Shown: piece by piece, positions 31,069 to 40,143 of the stretch
How positions within the stretch are numbered: position 1 is the first letter of the stretch
How the letters are laid out: every line of letters begins with the position of its first letter
Assembly (NCBI GenBank): GCA_902537445.1
Contig: CACBBI010000005.1
Coordinates: 1 to 62,916, forward strand
Length of the DNA: 62,916 nucleotides
Direction: 5' to 3'
From: an uncultured Prochlorococcus sp.
GTDB taxonomy: Bacteria > Cyanobacteriota > Cyanobacteriia > PCC-6307 > Cyanobiaceae
The notes under the pieces: generated by a model
Seen by the model: the letters and a program-made list of their open reading frames with translations, nothing else
Database searches by the model: none
What the model was told of the DNA's origin: nothing
Translations under genes and position numbers: made by a program

Positions 31069-32130
31069 ATGTTTGATTTAATAAAAAAAAATATAAATCT
31101 AAGAAGTGGACTTATATTGCTTTCTCTAGCCATATTTTTCGTTTTTATAACCAATTCCTTCAAGAAAAATAAATCAAAAGACATTTCTGATTTTGTAGTT
31201 CAAGTTGAGAAAGGAATCCTCTCAGATTCAATTAATACAAGTGGTGAAGTAAAAGCAATCAGGACAAGCAATATTGGACCTCGGAAGCAAGGTTTAATAA
31301 AAGAAATCAAAGTAGATGAGGGCGATCTTGTAAAAAAAGATCAGGTTTTAGCTTCACTCGATGATGAAGACTTTATCTATAAAATTGAAGAACTTGAATT
31401 AAATGTCGAAAAACAAAAATCTGAATTTTTAAGAAGGGAATACTTATATCAAGAAGGTGCGGTAAGTAAAGAAGATTATGAAAGTTATAAAAACAAATAC
31501 GACATTAGTAGCGCCAAACTTAATGATGCAAAAGCTGAAAAAAGTTTCTATCTAATTAAAGCTCCTTATGGAGGGAAAATAACTGCAAAATATGCAGAGA
31601 TAGGATCTTATGTCACACCAAGTACAAACTTAAGTTCAGACCCTAAAACCAAAAACTTTATTTTTGAACTATCAGAGGGTCTTGAAATTGTTGCCAAAGT
31701 TCCTGAGAGTGACATTGGCAGAATAAGAATAGGTCAAGTAGCCTCAGTAAGAATTGAGGCTTATCCCTCAAAAAAATATAGTGCCATAGTTAAAAAAATA
31801 GCTACAAGAGCTATAAAAGATAATAATGTAACCTCATTCGAAGTAACTTTAAATTTTAAAGATATTTTTGAAGAAATTAAAATTGGAATGACTGCAGATC
31901 TTGAATTTAGAGTCGAAGGTATTGAAGAAAAAATCTTAGTGCCAACAGTTTCTATTGTCACAGAAAAAGGTGAAAAAGGAATTTTGAAAGTTGATAAAAA
32001 CAATTCTCCCAAATTTGAAAAAATCGAAATTGGTATTAGTAGTGGAAATAAAACTTCAGTCATTGATGGATTAGAACCTGGAGAGCAAATCTTTATTGAT
32101 ATTCCACCTTGGGCTAAGAAGAGAAAATGA
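31069..32130 (+). CDS. membrane fusion (HlyD/RND adaptor) protein, 353 aa
   Basis: N-terminal membrane anchor (SGLILLSLAIFFVFIT), then a split lipoyl-type domain (GEVKAIRTSNIGPRKQGLIK; LIKAPYGGKITAKYAEIGSY), a helical hairpin between them (about residues 105-160) and C-terminal beta-barrel strands. It is the periplasmic adaptor of an ABC or RND exporter such as DevB or MacA, though no ATPase or permease lies next to it. Its last bases overlap polA (ATGA). Confidence 0.8.
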   Translation: MFDLIKKNINLRSGLILLSLAIFFVFITNSFKKNKSKDISDFVVQVEKGILSDSINTSGEVKAIRTSNIGPRKQGLIKEIKVDEGDLVKKDQVLASLDDEDFIYKIEELELNVEKQKSEFLRREYLYQEGAVSKEDYESYKNKYDISSAKLNDAKAEKSFYLIKAPYGGKITAKYAEIGSYVTPSTNLSSDPKTKNFIFELSEGLEIVAKVPESDIGRIRIGQVASVRIEAYPSKKYSAIVKKIATRAIKDNNVTSFEVTLNFKDIFEEIKIGMTADLEFRVEGIEEKILVPTVSIVTEKGEKGILKVDKNNSPKFEKIEIGISSGNKTSVIDGLEPGEQIFIDIPPWAKKRK

Positions 32131-35057
32131 GTTTAAAATCTGAAAACTCTAAAAAACCAATTTTACTATTAGTCGATGGCCACTCACTTGCTTTTAGAAG
32201 CTTCTATGCATTTAGCAAAGGGATTGATGGAGGTTTAACCACTAAAGAGGGATTTCCAACAAGTGTCACTTATGGATTTCTAAAAAGTCTTCTGGACAAT
32301 TGCAAAAATATTAGTCCTGAGGGTGTTTGTATTACGTTTGATACCGAAAAACCAACTTTCAGACATGAATTAGATCCAAATTATAAGGCCAATAGAGATG
32401 TAGCACCAGATGTTTTTTTTCAGGATATTGAACAACTAGAAATCATTTTAGAAGAAAGCCTTAATTTACCAATTTTTAAATCTCCAGGATACGAAGCGGA
32501 TGATCTCCTAGGCACAATCGCAAATGATGCTTCTTCTAAAGGATGGTGCGTGAATATTCTTTCTGGGGATAGGGACTTATTTCAATTAGTAGATGATCAA
32601 AAAGATATTTATGTACTTTATATGGGTGGTGGTCCATATGCAAAAAGTGGTAATCCAACTCTTATGAATGAAAATGGAGTAAAAGAAAAATTAGGTGTTG
32701 CCCCAGAAAGAGTAGTTGATCTTAAAGCTCTAACTGGTGATAGTTCTGATAATATTCCTGGTATTAAAGGGGTAGGTCCAAAAACTGCAATTAATCTACT
32801 AAAAGAAAACGATACACTTGATGGGATTTATCAGGCTTTGGAGAAGATTCAGCAGAACAATGATAAAAAATATAAAGGATTCATCAAAGGTTCGGTTATA
32901 GACAAGCTTAGAAACGATAAGCATAATGCTTTTCTTTCCAGGGATTTAGCAAAAATAAATACTGAAGTGCCTTTAATATTAAGTGATGGTTATGAATTAA
33001 AAAATATAAATCAAGAACTCCTCTCAGAGTCACTCCAAAAACTTGAATTATCAACACTACTTCGGCAAATTGATATTTTTAATTCAACTTTTAGTAAAGG
33101 TGGTTTTGACAAAAATAATGTAGCTAAAGAGGAGGAGAGAGATCCAAAGGTCTCTAGTAAAAGTGAATTAGAAAATAGTGAAAATAAAATCCCTAAAATC
33201 AAAGTAACTGTTGTAAATGATTTTGAATTACTTGATAAATTAATTCAAAGATTAGAAAAGACCAATGAGATAGTTTCTTTAGATACAGAGACTAATAGTT
33301 TAAATCCAATCGATGCGGAACTTGTTGGGATAGGGCTATGTCTTGGAGAAGAAACTGATGATTTATTTTATATACCTCTTGGTCATCAAACAAAAAAAGA
33401 GACCCCAAAGCAATTATCGATTGAAGATGTTTTCTCAAAACTAAGAACTTGGATAGAAGATCCAAAAAAAGAAAAGGCACTCCAAAATTCCAAATTTGAC
33501 AGGCAAATATTTTTTAATCATGGACTTGATCTTAAAGGCGTAACCTTTGACACCTTGTTAGCAGACTATCTTCTAAATAATCAGGAGAAGCATGGGTTAA
33601 GTGAAATTAGTTTTAGATTATTTGGATTTAAACCTCCTTCATTTAAGGAAACAGTTGGAAAAAATAAAGACTTTTCATTTGTTGATATTGATGAAGCTAG
33701 TATTTACTGCGGTTATGATGTGTTTCTAACTTTTAAGATTGTCAAAATTTTTAAAGAAAGATTCTCAAAAGAAAAAAATGAATTAATCAAATTGTTCGAA
33801 GAAATTGAGCTACCCTTAGAGCCGGTATTGTCTCAAATGGAAATGAATGGAATAACCATTGACATCCCTTATTTGGATAAACTCTCAAAAGAACTAAAAA
33901 GTACCTTAGGAGATATTGAAAGTAAAGTTTATGATTTAGCAGAAGAGACTTTTAATCTATCTTCACCAAAACAACTTGGTGAGATCTTGTTTGAAAAATT
34001 AAATTTGGATAAGAAAAAATCACGGAAAACAAAAACAGGATGGAGTACAGATGCAGTAGTTCTTGAAAGATTAGTCGACGAACATGAAATAATCCAACAT
34101 TTAATAAAACACAGAACTCTTAGCAAATTACTTAGCACCTATATTGATGCTCTTCCAAATCTTATAAACGAAAAGACAGGAAGAGTTCATACAAACTTTA
34201 ATCAAGCTGCTACAGCGACTGGGAGACTAAGTAGTAGCAATCCTAATCTTCAAAATATACCGGTTAGGACTGAATTTAGTAGGAGAATCAGAAAAGCATT
34301 CTTGCCTGAAAAAAATTGGAAACTTTTATCAGCTGATTATTCTCAGATCGAATTAAGAATACTTGCTCACTTAGCTGATGAAGAAATACTAATTAATGCG
34401 TTTCATAAAAATGATGACATTCATTCTTTGACTGCAAGATTAATTTTCGAGAAAGAAGAAATATCATCCGAAGAAAGGAGAGTTGGGAAAACAATAAATT
34501 TCGGAGTTATCTATGGTATGGGTATAAAAAAGTTTGCTCGTTCAACAGGAGTAAGTACTCCAGAGGCAAAAGAATTCCTAATAAAATACAAAGAAAGATA
34601 TTCAAAAATTTTCAAATTTCTTGAACTCCAAGAAAGGCTAGCCTTATCAAAAGGTTATGTAAAAACAATTTTTGGTCGAAAAAGAGAATTTAAGTTTGAT
34701 AAAAATGGACTTGGAAGATTAATAGGGAAAGATCCTTACGAAATTGACCTGCAATCTGCAAGAAGGGCTGGCATGGAAGCACAGTCATTAAGAGCCGCAG
34801 CTAATGCACCAATTCAGGGTTCAAGTGCAGACATTATTAAAATTGCAATGGTTCAACTAAATAAGAAATTCATAGAAATGAATGTTCCCGCAAAAATGCT
34901 TTTGCAAGTACATGATGAATTATTGTTTGAAGTTGAACCAGATTCTTTGGAAATTACGACGAAATTAGTAAAGAAGACTATGGAAGATTGTATAAAATTA
35001 AATGTGCCTCTTTTAGTTGATATTGGTATTGGAGACAATTGGATGGAGACAAAATAA
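32127..35057 (+). CDS. polA: DNA polymerase I, 976 aa
   Basis: Three domains in order. The 5'-3' exonuclease (about 10-300) has LLVDGHSLAFRSFYAF, YEADDLLGTIA and LTGDSSDNIPGIKGVGPKTA. The 3'-5' proofreading domain (about 355-560) keeps LDTETNSL, NSKFDRQIF and CGYDVFLTF, so the catalytic acids are intact. The polymerase has motif A SADYSQIELRILAH, motif B GKTINFGVIYGMG and motif C VHDELLFEVE. Length is typical for cyanobacteria. It fills gaps after RNA primer removal and repair. ATGA overlap with the upstream gene implies shared transcription. Confidence 0.97.
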   Translation: MSLKSENSKKPILLLVDGHSLAFRSFYAFSKGIDGGLTTKEGFPTSVTYGFLKSLLDNCKNISPEGVCITFDTEKPTFRHELDPNYKANRDVAPDVFFQDIEQLEIILEESLNLPIFKSPGYEADDLLGTIANDASSKGWCVNILSGDRDLFQLVDDQKDIYVLYMGGGPYAKSGNPTLMNENGVKEKLGVAPERVVDLKALTGDSSDNIPGIKGVGPKTAINLLKENDTLDGIYQALEKIQQNNDKKYKGFIKGSVIDKLRNDKHNAFLSRDLAKINTEVPLILSDGYELKNINQELLSESLQKLELSTLLRQIDIFNSTFSKGGFDKNNVAKEEERDPKVSSKSELENSENKIPKIKVTVVNDFELLDKLIQRLEKTNEIVSLDTETNSLNPIDAELVGIGLCLGEETDDLFYIPLGHQTKKETPKQLSIEDVFSKLRTWIEDPKKEKALQNSKFDRQIFFNHGLDLKGVTFDTLLADYLLNNQEKHGLSEISFRLFGFKPPSFKETVGKNKDFSFVDIDEASIYCGYDVFLTFKIVKIFKERFSKEKNELIKLFEEIELPLEPVLSQMEMNGITIDIPYLDKLSKELKSTLGDIESKVYDLAEETFNLSSPKQLGEILFEKLNLDKKKSRKTKTGWSTDAVVLERLVDEHEIIQHLIKHRTLSKLLSTYIDALPNLINEKTGRVHTNFNQAATATGRLSSSNPNLQNIPVRTEFSRRIRKAFLPEKNWKLLSADYSQIELRILAHLADEEILINAFHKNDDIHSLTARLIFEKEEISSEERRVGKTINFGVIYGMGIKKFARSTGVSTPEAKEFLIKYKERYSKIFKFLELQERLALSKGYVKTIFGRKREFKFDKNGLGRLIGKDPYEIDLQSARRAGMEAQSLRAAANAPIQGSSADIIKIAMVQLNKKFIEMNVPAKMLLQVHDELLFEVEPDSLEITTKLVKKTMEDCIKLNVPLLVDIGIGDNWMETK

Positions 35058-35081
35058 ACCCTATGAAATACTTAATTTAAA

Positions 35082-36551
35082 ATGATTAAACTTTTTAATA
35101 CTTTAAGCAAAAGAGTTGAGGTTTTTAAGCCTATTGATGATGTAGTAAAAATTTATTGTTGTGGAGTAACTGTTTATGATTTATGTCATCTTGGTCATGC
35201 CAGAAGTTATATAGCTTGGGATGTATTGAGAAGATTTTTAATTTACAGTGATTTCAAAGTAAAATATGTTCAAAATTTTACAGATATTGATGACAAGATC
35301 TTAAAAAGAGCGAAAGAAGAAAGCAGTTCAATGAAGGAAGTATCTGAAAAGAATATTATTGAATTTCATAAAGATATGGATTCTTTAGGGATAATGCGAC
35401 CGGATAGTATGCCAAGAGCAACTAATCATATATGCAATATCTGCTCCTTCATAACAATCCTCGAGGACAAAGGTTATGCATACTCTAGAGATGGAGATGT
35501 TTATTATTCTGTTTTTAAAAATAAAAATTATGGAAAGCTAAGTAATCAAAATATACAAGAACAAAATATCAATCAGCAAGGAAGAATGGCTAATGATGAA
35601 AATAGTAAAAAACTAAATCCGCAAGATTTTGCACTATGGAAAAAAGCCAAAGATGATGAGCCATTTTTTGATTCGCCATGGGGTAAAGGTAGGCCAGGAT
35701 GGCATATTGAATGTTCGGCGATGGTTAAAGATGAATTAGGAGATACTATTGATATCCATTTAGGTGGTTCTGATTTGATTTTTCCTCATCATGAGAATGA
35801 AATCGCCCAATCAGAAGCAGCCAATGGCAAAAAGCTAGCAAACTATTGGTTACACAATGGGATGGTCAATGTAAATGGACAAAAGATGAGTAAATCCCTT
35901 AAAAATTTTAAAACTATCAGAGAGCTAATAAAGTCAGGTATAAGCCCTATGACTTTGCGATATTTTGTTATGACTGTGAATTATAGAAAACCACTCGATT
36001 TTACTGAAGAAGCTTTAAGGAGTGCTTCAGAAGCTTGGAAAAACATTAATGTAGCCCTTTCTTTTATGGACCTTACAAAAGGTGCTTTTAGATCTATTGA
36101 AAAAAATGAATATCTCGAAGAAGAATATAAAAAGAAAATAAGTTTTGAATTATCTCAAAAAAAGCTTAAATTTTCTGAGGCTCTTGGAAATGACCTTAAT
36201 ACAGCAGGTGCTATTGCAATTATTTATGATTTAGCGAAGCCATTAAAAAACTTTTTAAACCAATTTCAAAGGGTTGAAGGTTTTAAAATAGACCTAAATG
36301 AAAAATTCTTTCTACTTGAGAATTTTAAAACTCTTGAAAAGTTGACCGATGTACTTGGTCTTAAAAAAGAGGTTTTAGTAAAAGAAAGTAAAATAAAAGA
36401 AGACGAAATATCATCGCTTATTGATGAAAGATTGAAAGCAAAAATGGAAAAGAATTATGCGAAGGCGGATGAAATCAGGAATTTGTTAAAAGAAAAAGGT
36501 ATTGAACTTATTGATCAATCAAAGGAAATAACAACATGGATAAGGGTCTAA
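35082..36551 (+). CDS. cysS: cysteinyl-tRNA synthetase, 489 aa
   Basis: Class I synthetase: KIYCCGVTVYDLCHLGHARS contains the zinc-binding Cys and the HIGH-type motif HLGH, and KMSKSLKNF is the KMSKS loop. GWHIECSAM and FPHHENE supply the other zinc ligands. The C-terminal anticodon-binding region is present. It starts 24 bp after polA and precedes dxr. Confidence 0.97.
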   Translation: MIKLFNTLSKRVEVFKPIDDVVKIYCCGVTVYDLCHLGHARSYIAWDVLRRFLIYSDFKVKYVQNFTDIDDKILKRAKEESSSMKEVSEKNIIEFHKDMDSLGIMRPDSMPRATNHICNICSFITILEDKGYAYSRDGDVYYSVFKNKNYGKLSNQNIQEQNINQQGRMANDENSKKLNPQDFALWKKAKDDEPFFDSPWGKGRPGWHIECSAMVKDELGDTIDIHLGGSDLIFPHHENEIAQSEAANGKKLANYWLHNGMVNVNGQKMSKSLKNFKTIRELIKSGISPMTLRYFVMTVNYRKPLDFTEEALRSASEAWKNINVALSFMDLTKGAFRSIEKNEYLEEEYKKKISFELSQKKLKFSEALGNDLNTAGAIAIIYDLAKPLKNFLNQFQRVEGFKIDLNEKFFLLENFKTLEKLTDVLGLKKEVLVKESKIKEDEISSLIDERLKAKMEKNYAKADEIRNLLKEKGIELIDQSKEITTWIRV

Positions 36552-36633
36552 ATTTTAAGAAAAAAACCAATTTGAAATTTTTGTTTTTTAAATACACCTT
36601 TAAATGGGAAGATATTAGAAATATCAGAGAAAA

Positions 36634-37863
36634 TTGAAATACATTACTGTGCTCGGTTCTACTGGTTCAATAGGGACTCAAACTCTTGAAATAGCTAGTG
36701 AGCAGCCTGATAAGTTCAAAGCCGTAGCTCTTTCTGCAGGAAGAAATATTAATTTATTAACTGAACAAGTTAAAACACATAAACCAGAGGTAGTTGCAAT
36801 TGAGGATGAAAGTCTTATAGAAGATTTAAAAGATAATATTAATAACTTAGATTTGGATGATGCTCCCTTGGTTTTAGGTGGGAAGCAGGGGATTAACGCT
36901 GTTGCAGCATGGGATAAGGCAGATACTGTGGTAACAGGGATAGTAGGCTGCGCAGGCTTAATTCCAACAATGTCAGCAATTAATGCGGGGAAAAATATTG
37001 CACTTGCTAACAAAGAAACTTTAATTGCGGCAGGACCAATTGTTATTCCTGCATTAAAGAAAAATAATAGTAGGCTTTTACCTGCTGATTCAGAACACTC
37101 TGCTATTTTTCAATGTTTACAAGGATTACCTAATTATGAAAATGCAGATTTTTCAACAGGAGAGATGCCTAAGGGTTTAAAAGCCATACATTTAACGGCT
37201 TCTGGTGGTGCTTTCAGAGATTGGGCCGTTGAGGATTTAAAGCATGTCACAGTGGAAGATGCGACTTCACATCCTAATTGGGATATGGGAAAAAAAATAA
37301 CTGTAGATTCTGCAACTCTTATGAATAAAGGATTAGAAGTTATAGAAGCTCATTATTTATTTGGGACCTCTTACGAAAATATAGAAATAGTTATCCACCC
37401 TCAAAGTATTATTCATTCAATGATTGAGATGGAAGATTCTTCAGTATTAGCTCAATTAGGTTGGCCAGATATGAAACTACCCATTTTATATGCGATGAGT
37501 TGGCCTGAAAGATTTAAAACAAATTGGAAAAGATTAAACCTAAGTGAAATTGGAAAATTAACTTTTAAAGAGCCAGACGAGTTTAAATATCCATGCATGG
37601 GACTTGCCTATGCTGCAGGAAAATCTTCTGGGACTATGCCCGCAGTCTTAAATGCTGCTAATGAAATGGCTGTCGAACAATTCCTCAAAGAAAAAATTTC
37701 TTTTCAAGAAATTCCAACATTTATAAGTAAAGCTTGTGAATCACATATGGAGAATTTGAATTTGAGTCCCGAATTGGAGGATATTCTTGAGGTAGACAAT
37801 TGGGCCAGACTTTTTGTTGAGCAAGAAATTCAAAAAGGGAAAAAATACGTAAGTATTGGATAA
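36634..37863 (+). CDS. dxr: 1-deoxy-D-xylulose 5-phosphate reductoisomerase, 409 aa
   Basis: Second enzyme of the MEP isoprenoid pathway, making MEP with NADPH and a divalent metal. It begins with the dinucleotide-binding motif [18 protein letters not shown]. Active-site blocks are [60 protein letters not shown] and NEMAVEQFL. Start is TTG; there is no ATG before the conserved start. Length normal. Confidence 0.96.
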   Translation: MKYITVLGSTGSIGTQTLEIASEQPDKFKAVALSAGRNINLLTEQVKTHKPEVVAIEDESLIEDLKDNINNLDLDDAPLVLGGKQGINAVAAWDKADTVVTGIVGCAGLIPTMSAINAGKNIALANKETLIAAGPIVIPALKKNNSRLLPADSEHSAIFQCLQGLPNYENADFSTGEMPKGLKAIHLTASGGAFRDWAVEDLKHVTVEDATSHPNWDMGKKITVDSATLMNKGLEVIEAHYLFGTSYENIEIVIHPQSIIHSMIEMEDSSVLAQLGWPDMKLPILYAMSWPERFKTNWKRLNLSEIGKLTFKEPDEFKYPCMGLAYAAGKSSGTMPAVLNAANEMAVEQFLKEKISFQEIPTFISKACESHMENLNLSPELEDILEVDNWARLFVEQEIQKGKKYVSIG

Positions 37864-37903
37864 AAAGTGAATATAAAAAAACATCTAAATAACTAAACCC
37901 ATT

Positions 37904-38005
37904 TTATCCCTTATAAATAATTCCTAATACCCCCTTTATTGCAATTAGTTTTAAATATTTACGTAAAGCAAAAGCTGCTATAAGTAAGAGTAGTAAATAT
38001 TTAAT
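37904..38005 (-). pseudogene. short hydrophobic ORF with no standard start (ATT), 33 codons
   Basis: Directly after the stop of the TM2 gene the minus strand reads ATT AAA TAT TTA and continues as KYLLLLLIAAFALRKYLKLI to a stop. No ATG, GTG or TTG exists in frame. It may be translated from ATT or be a dead gene; see the finding on ATT/ATA starts. Confidence 0.35.
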
Positions 38006-38233
38006 TTAATCTTCTGCATCTTCAAATTCTCTTAGCAAACGAAAAGTTTTTGAAATAAAAGGAAAGATCCATACCAACAACCCGACTACTGTTATCAAGG
38101 CGATAAGAAAACCCAAAATAGCTAAGAATCCCCCTGTTACGTCTCCTTCATAGAAGCGATCAAGCCCAATTGGTGCACCAACACCTAAAAGAAAGAGTCT
38201 CGTTAAAGTTTGTTTTTCTTTTTTTCTCAACAT
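38006..38233 (-). CDS. TM2-domain protein, 75 aa
   Basis: It has the TM2 pattern: GVGAPIGLDRFYEGDVTGG (G-x-x-G-x-DRFY-x-G), a second helix, and a polar tail. Two transmembrane helices are expected. TM2 proteins have no settled function in bacteria. Motif site 6 lies 26 bp upstream. Confidence 0.75.
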   Translation of the reverse strand: MLRKKEKQTLTRLFLLGVGAPIGLDRFYEGDVTGGFLAILGFLIALITVVGLLVWIFPFISKTFRLLREFEDAED

Positions 38234-38258
38234 AAATAAAAATAGGTTTTTATCCTTC

Positions 38259-38280
38259 CAATTTTAGATCGACTGTCAAT
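38259..38280 (-). promoter_or_regulatory. recurrent promoter-like motif, site 6
   Basis: Minus-strand ATTGACAGTCGATCTAAAAT followed by TGG, identical to site 1 over 20 bases although 32 kb away and in core genome. It lies 26 bp before the TM2 gene and directly after the stop of the upstream gene. Confidence 0.55.
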
Positions 38281-38584
38281 CATGATATCCAACTTTAGAA
38301 ACAATATTTCCTGAAACGGGATCAGTAACTCCAAGTTCAGGAGACAACTCTTCCATAAATCCTCTAACCTCATCAAGGTGAGCAATCATAGCTGGTCTTT
38401 GAGCTGCAATGGCTTCTGCACTTTTCCAGATGCCAACAAAGCAGTAGTCATAATCTCCAGTTTTAGCGATATATCTTTGAGTCATTCCCTCAAAACTTGT
38501 TTTATCTATTACTTCAAAATACTTATCTACACAATCTGACTTTAATTTAAATCGAACAACATTAATAAAATTTTGGGCAGTCAT
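38276..38584 (-). CDS. antibiotic-biosynthesis-monooxygenase-like protein, 102 aa
   Basis: FINVVRFKLKSDCVDKYFEV, then YCFVGIWKSAEAIAAQRPAM and IAHLDEVRGFMEEL fit the dimeric ferredoxin-like ABM fold (a strand, a helix, then a W-x-S/N-x-E-A helix). Such proteins can be mono-oxygenases or haem/small-molecule binders; no catalytic assignment is possible. Motif site 7 lies 25 bp upstream. Confidence 0.65.
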   Translation of the reverse strand: MTAQNFINVVRFKLKSDCVDKYFEVIDKTSFEGMTQRYIAKTGDYDYCFVGIWKSAEAIAAQRPAMIAHLDEVRGFMEELSPELGVTDPVSGNIVSKVGYHD

Positions 38585-38608
38585 AAAAAAAAGAAGATTT
38601 ATCCCTCT

Positions 38609-38629
38609 CAGTTTAGATCAAATGTCAAT
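38609..38629 (-). promoter_or_regulatory. recurrent promoter-like motif, site 7
   Basis: Minus-strand ATTGACATTTGATCTAAACT, 25 bp before the ABM-like gene; keeps TTGACA, GATCTAAA and spacing. Confidence 0.5.
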
Positions 38630-38738
38630 AATGAATATACATAGTAGTTTCTTCACCTTTTGTTAAATAAGTTTTTTGCAGTAGCTCATAACATTGCCTA
38701 GAATCATTCAAAAAGCAGTAAGGGAAGGTTTCTTAAAA

Positions 38739-39089
38739 ATGACCAAAGGGGTTCATAAACACCTTCTACTATGCGCAACACCCACAAAACAGAAATGCTT
38801 TAAAGGCAATGAAGGCCAAAAAACATGGGAATGTCTGAAAAAGACATTAAAAAAATTTGAGAATGATCCATCTTCAAAAAACGTTCATATATTAAGATCA
38901 AAAGCTGACTGTTTAACGGTATGTAAGAACGGTCCAATTCTTCTTATTTGGCCTGATGGTATTTGGTATGAGAAAGTTTCTCCAGAAAAAATTTCTGAAA
39001 TTTTTACCTCACATATTATTAACGGTAAGCCAATAGAAAAATGGATTTTCAAAAAAACACCATTTTTAAATAGTCCTAGATACTCATAA
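38739..39089 (+). CDS. thioredoxin-like [2Fe-2S] ferredoxin, 116 aa
   Basis: Four cluster cysteines: HLLLCATPTKQKC and SKADCLTVCKNGPILLIWPDG, with the DCL-x-x-C-x-x-GP and PDGIWY hallmarks of Shethna-type thioredoxin-like ferredoxins. ATG at 38739 just before the HLLLC strand is chosen; a TTG frame 15 codons upstream is possible. The 3' end overlaps the opposing YheT gene by 14 bp. Confidence 0.8.
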   Translation: MTKGVHKHLLLCATPTKQKCFKGNEGQKTWECLKKTLKKFENDPSSKNVHILRSKADCLTVCKNGPILLIWPDGIWYEKVSPEKISEIFTSHIINGKPIEKWIFKKTPFLNSPRYS

Positions 39090-40143
39090 ACCAGTTCTTT
39101 ACGACTTCGTCTGACCAGCAGCCATTAATCGAATGAAAACCATTATGACCTCCTTTTTCAGTTATAAAAATAGTGAATTTATCATTAGATTCTTTTCTTA
39201 AATTCAAAGTATCCTTATATGGAACCCAAGGATCATCCTTAGCATGAATAAAAAGCATTGGAGGTAATTTTTTTATTGAGTTTTGGATTCTAAATATTGG
39301 AGAAGCTTTAATATAATAATCTTCTAAAGAATTAAATCCCCAACTAGGAGCTGTAAATTTCTCATCAAGTTCCCTTATACTTTTTAAACTTCTAATTTTT
39401 TTTCTTAATTTTTCATTATTAAGAAGTTTGCCTTCATCATTAAATCCGTCCCATAATTGATTTTTTAAGCGGTGAAGTAACCATCTTTGGTAGATATAAT
39501 TTCTAGGTTTTTCAATGCATAAACTGCATGATGATAAATCTAAAGGGCTACTCACGCAGGCTAGGCCATCTAAAAGTTTTTCTCCTTTGTTTTCATCGTA
39601 ATCTAAGCAGGCATTTAAAAGAATTGTTCCGCCTAAAGATAATCCAACTCCATAAATTGGAAGACTATCAATCTTAATAAGATCTTTAAACTCTAAATTA
39701 ATCAATTTTTTAAAATAATTAATTGCTGAATTAACATCACTGGAGCATCTAGCACAATAATTTCCTTTAGCTAAATATCTCGCAGATCCAGATCCTCTTA
39801 GATTTATTTTAAGAACTCCAAAACCATTATTTGCTAATTTCCTAGAGATTCTTCTTAAACCAAACCGTTTAGTTGAGCCTCCTAACCCATGTGTAACAAT
39901 TACAAAACCCCTAAGAGATTTTAAGTTTTCAGGTAATTCTAAAAAACCCAGAAGAAAATCACTTTCAAATTTTTCAATAAGAATTTTATTAATCGGAAAG
40001 AATATTTTTTTATTTTTTTTTGATTTACCAAAATCAATAACAAAAGTATCTCTCAAAGTTTGTAAGTCGCCACCTATCCAAGGTAAAACTTCTCGAAATG
40101 GCTTATTTTTTAAATAATCTGAAAAAACTTGAAAATTTACTAT
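39076..40143 (-). CDS. YheT-type alpha/beta hydrolase, 355 aa (ATA start)
   Basis: It has the fold's GLGGSTKRFGLRRISRKL, nucleophile elbow GLSLGGTILL (Ser), Asp in AKDDPWVPY and His in GGHNGF. The first standard start (TTG at 40056) cuts through a conserved YheT block. The DNA upstream encodes FREVLPWIGGDLQTLRDTF in the same frame, so the gene really begins further left. The only start-like codon there is ATA (40143-40141), next to the pntB stop and preceded by GGAGAG. Probable esterase/lipase; substrate unknown. Confidence 0.85.
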   Translation of the reverse strand: MVNFQVFSDYLKNKPFREVLPWIGGDLQTLRDTFVIDFGKSKKNKKIFFPINKILIEKFESDFLLGFLELPENLKSLRGFVIVTHGLGGSTKRFGLRRISRKLANNGFGVLKINLRGSGSARYLAKGNYCARCSSDVNSAINYFKKLINLEFKDLIKIDSLPIYGVGLSLGGTILLNACLDYDENKGEKLLDGLACVSSPLDLSSCSLCIEKPRNYIYQRWLLHRLKNQLWDGFNDEGKLLNNEKLRKKIRSLKSIRELDEKFTAPSWGFNSLEDYYIKASPIFRIQNSIKKLPPMLFIHAKDDPWVPYKDTLNLRKESNDKFTIFITEKGGHNGFHSINGCWSDEVVKNWFMSI

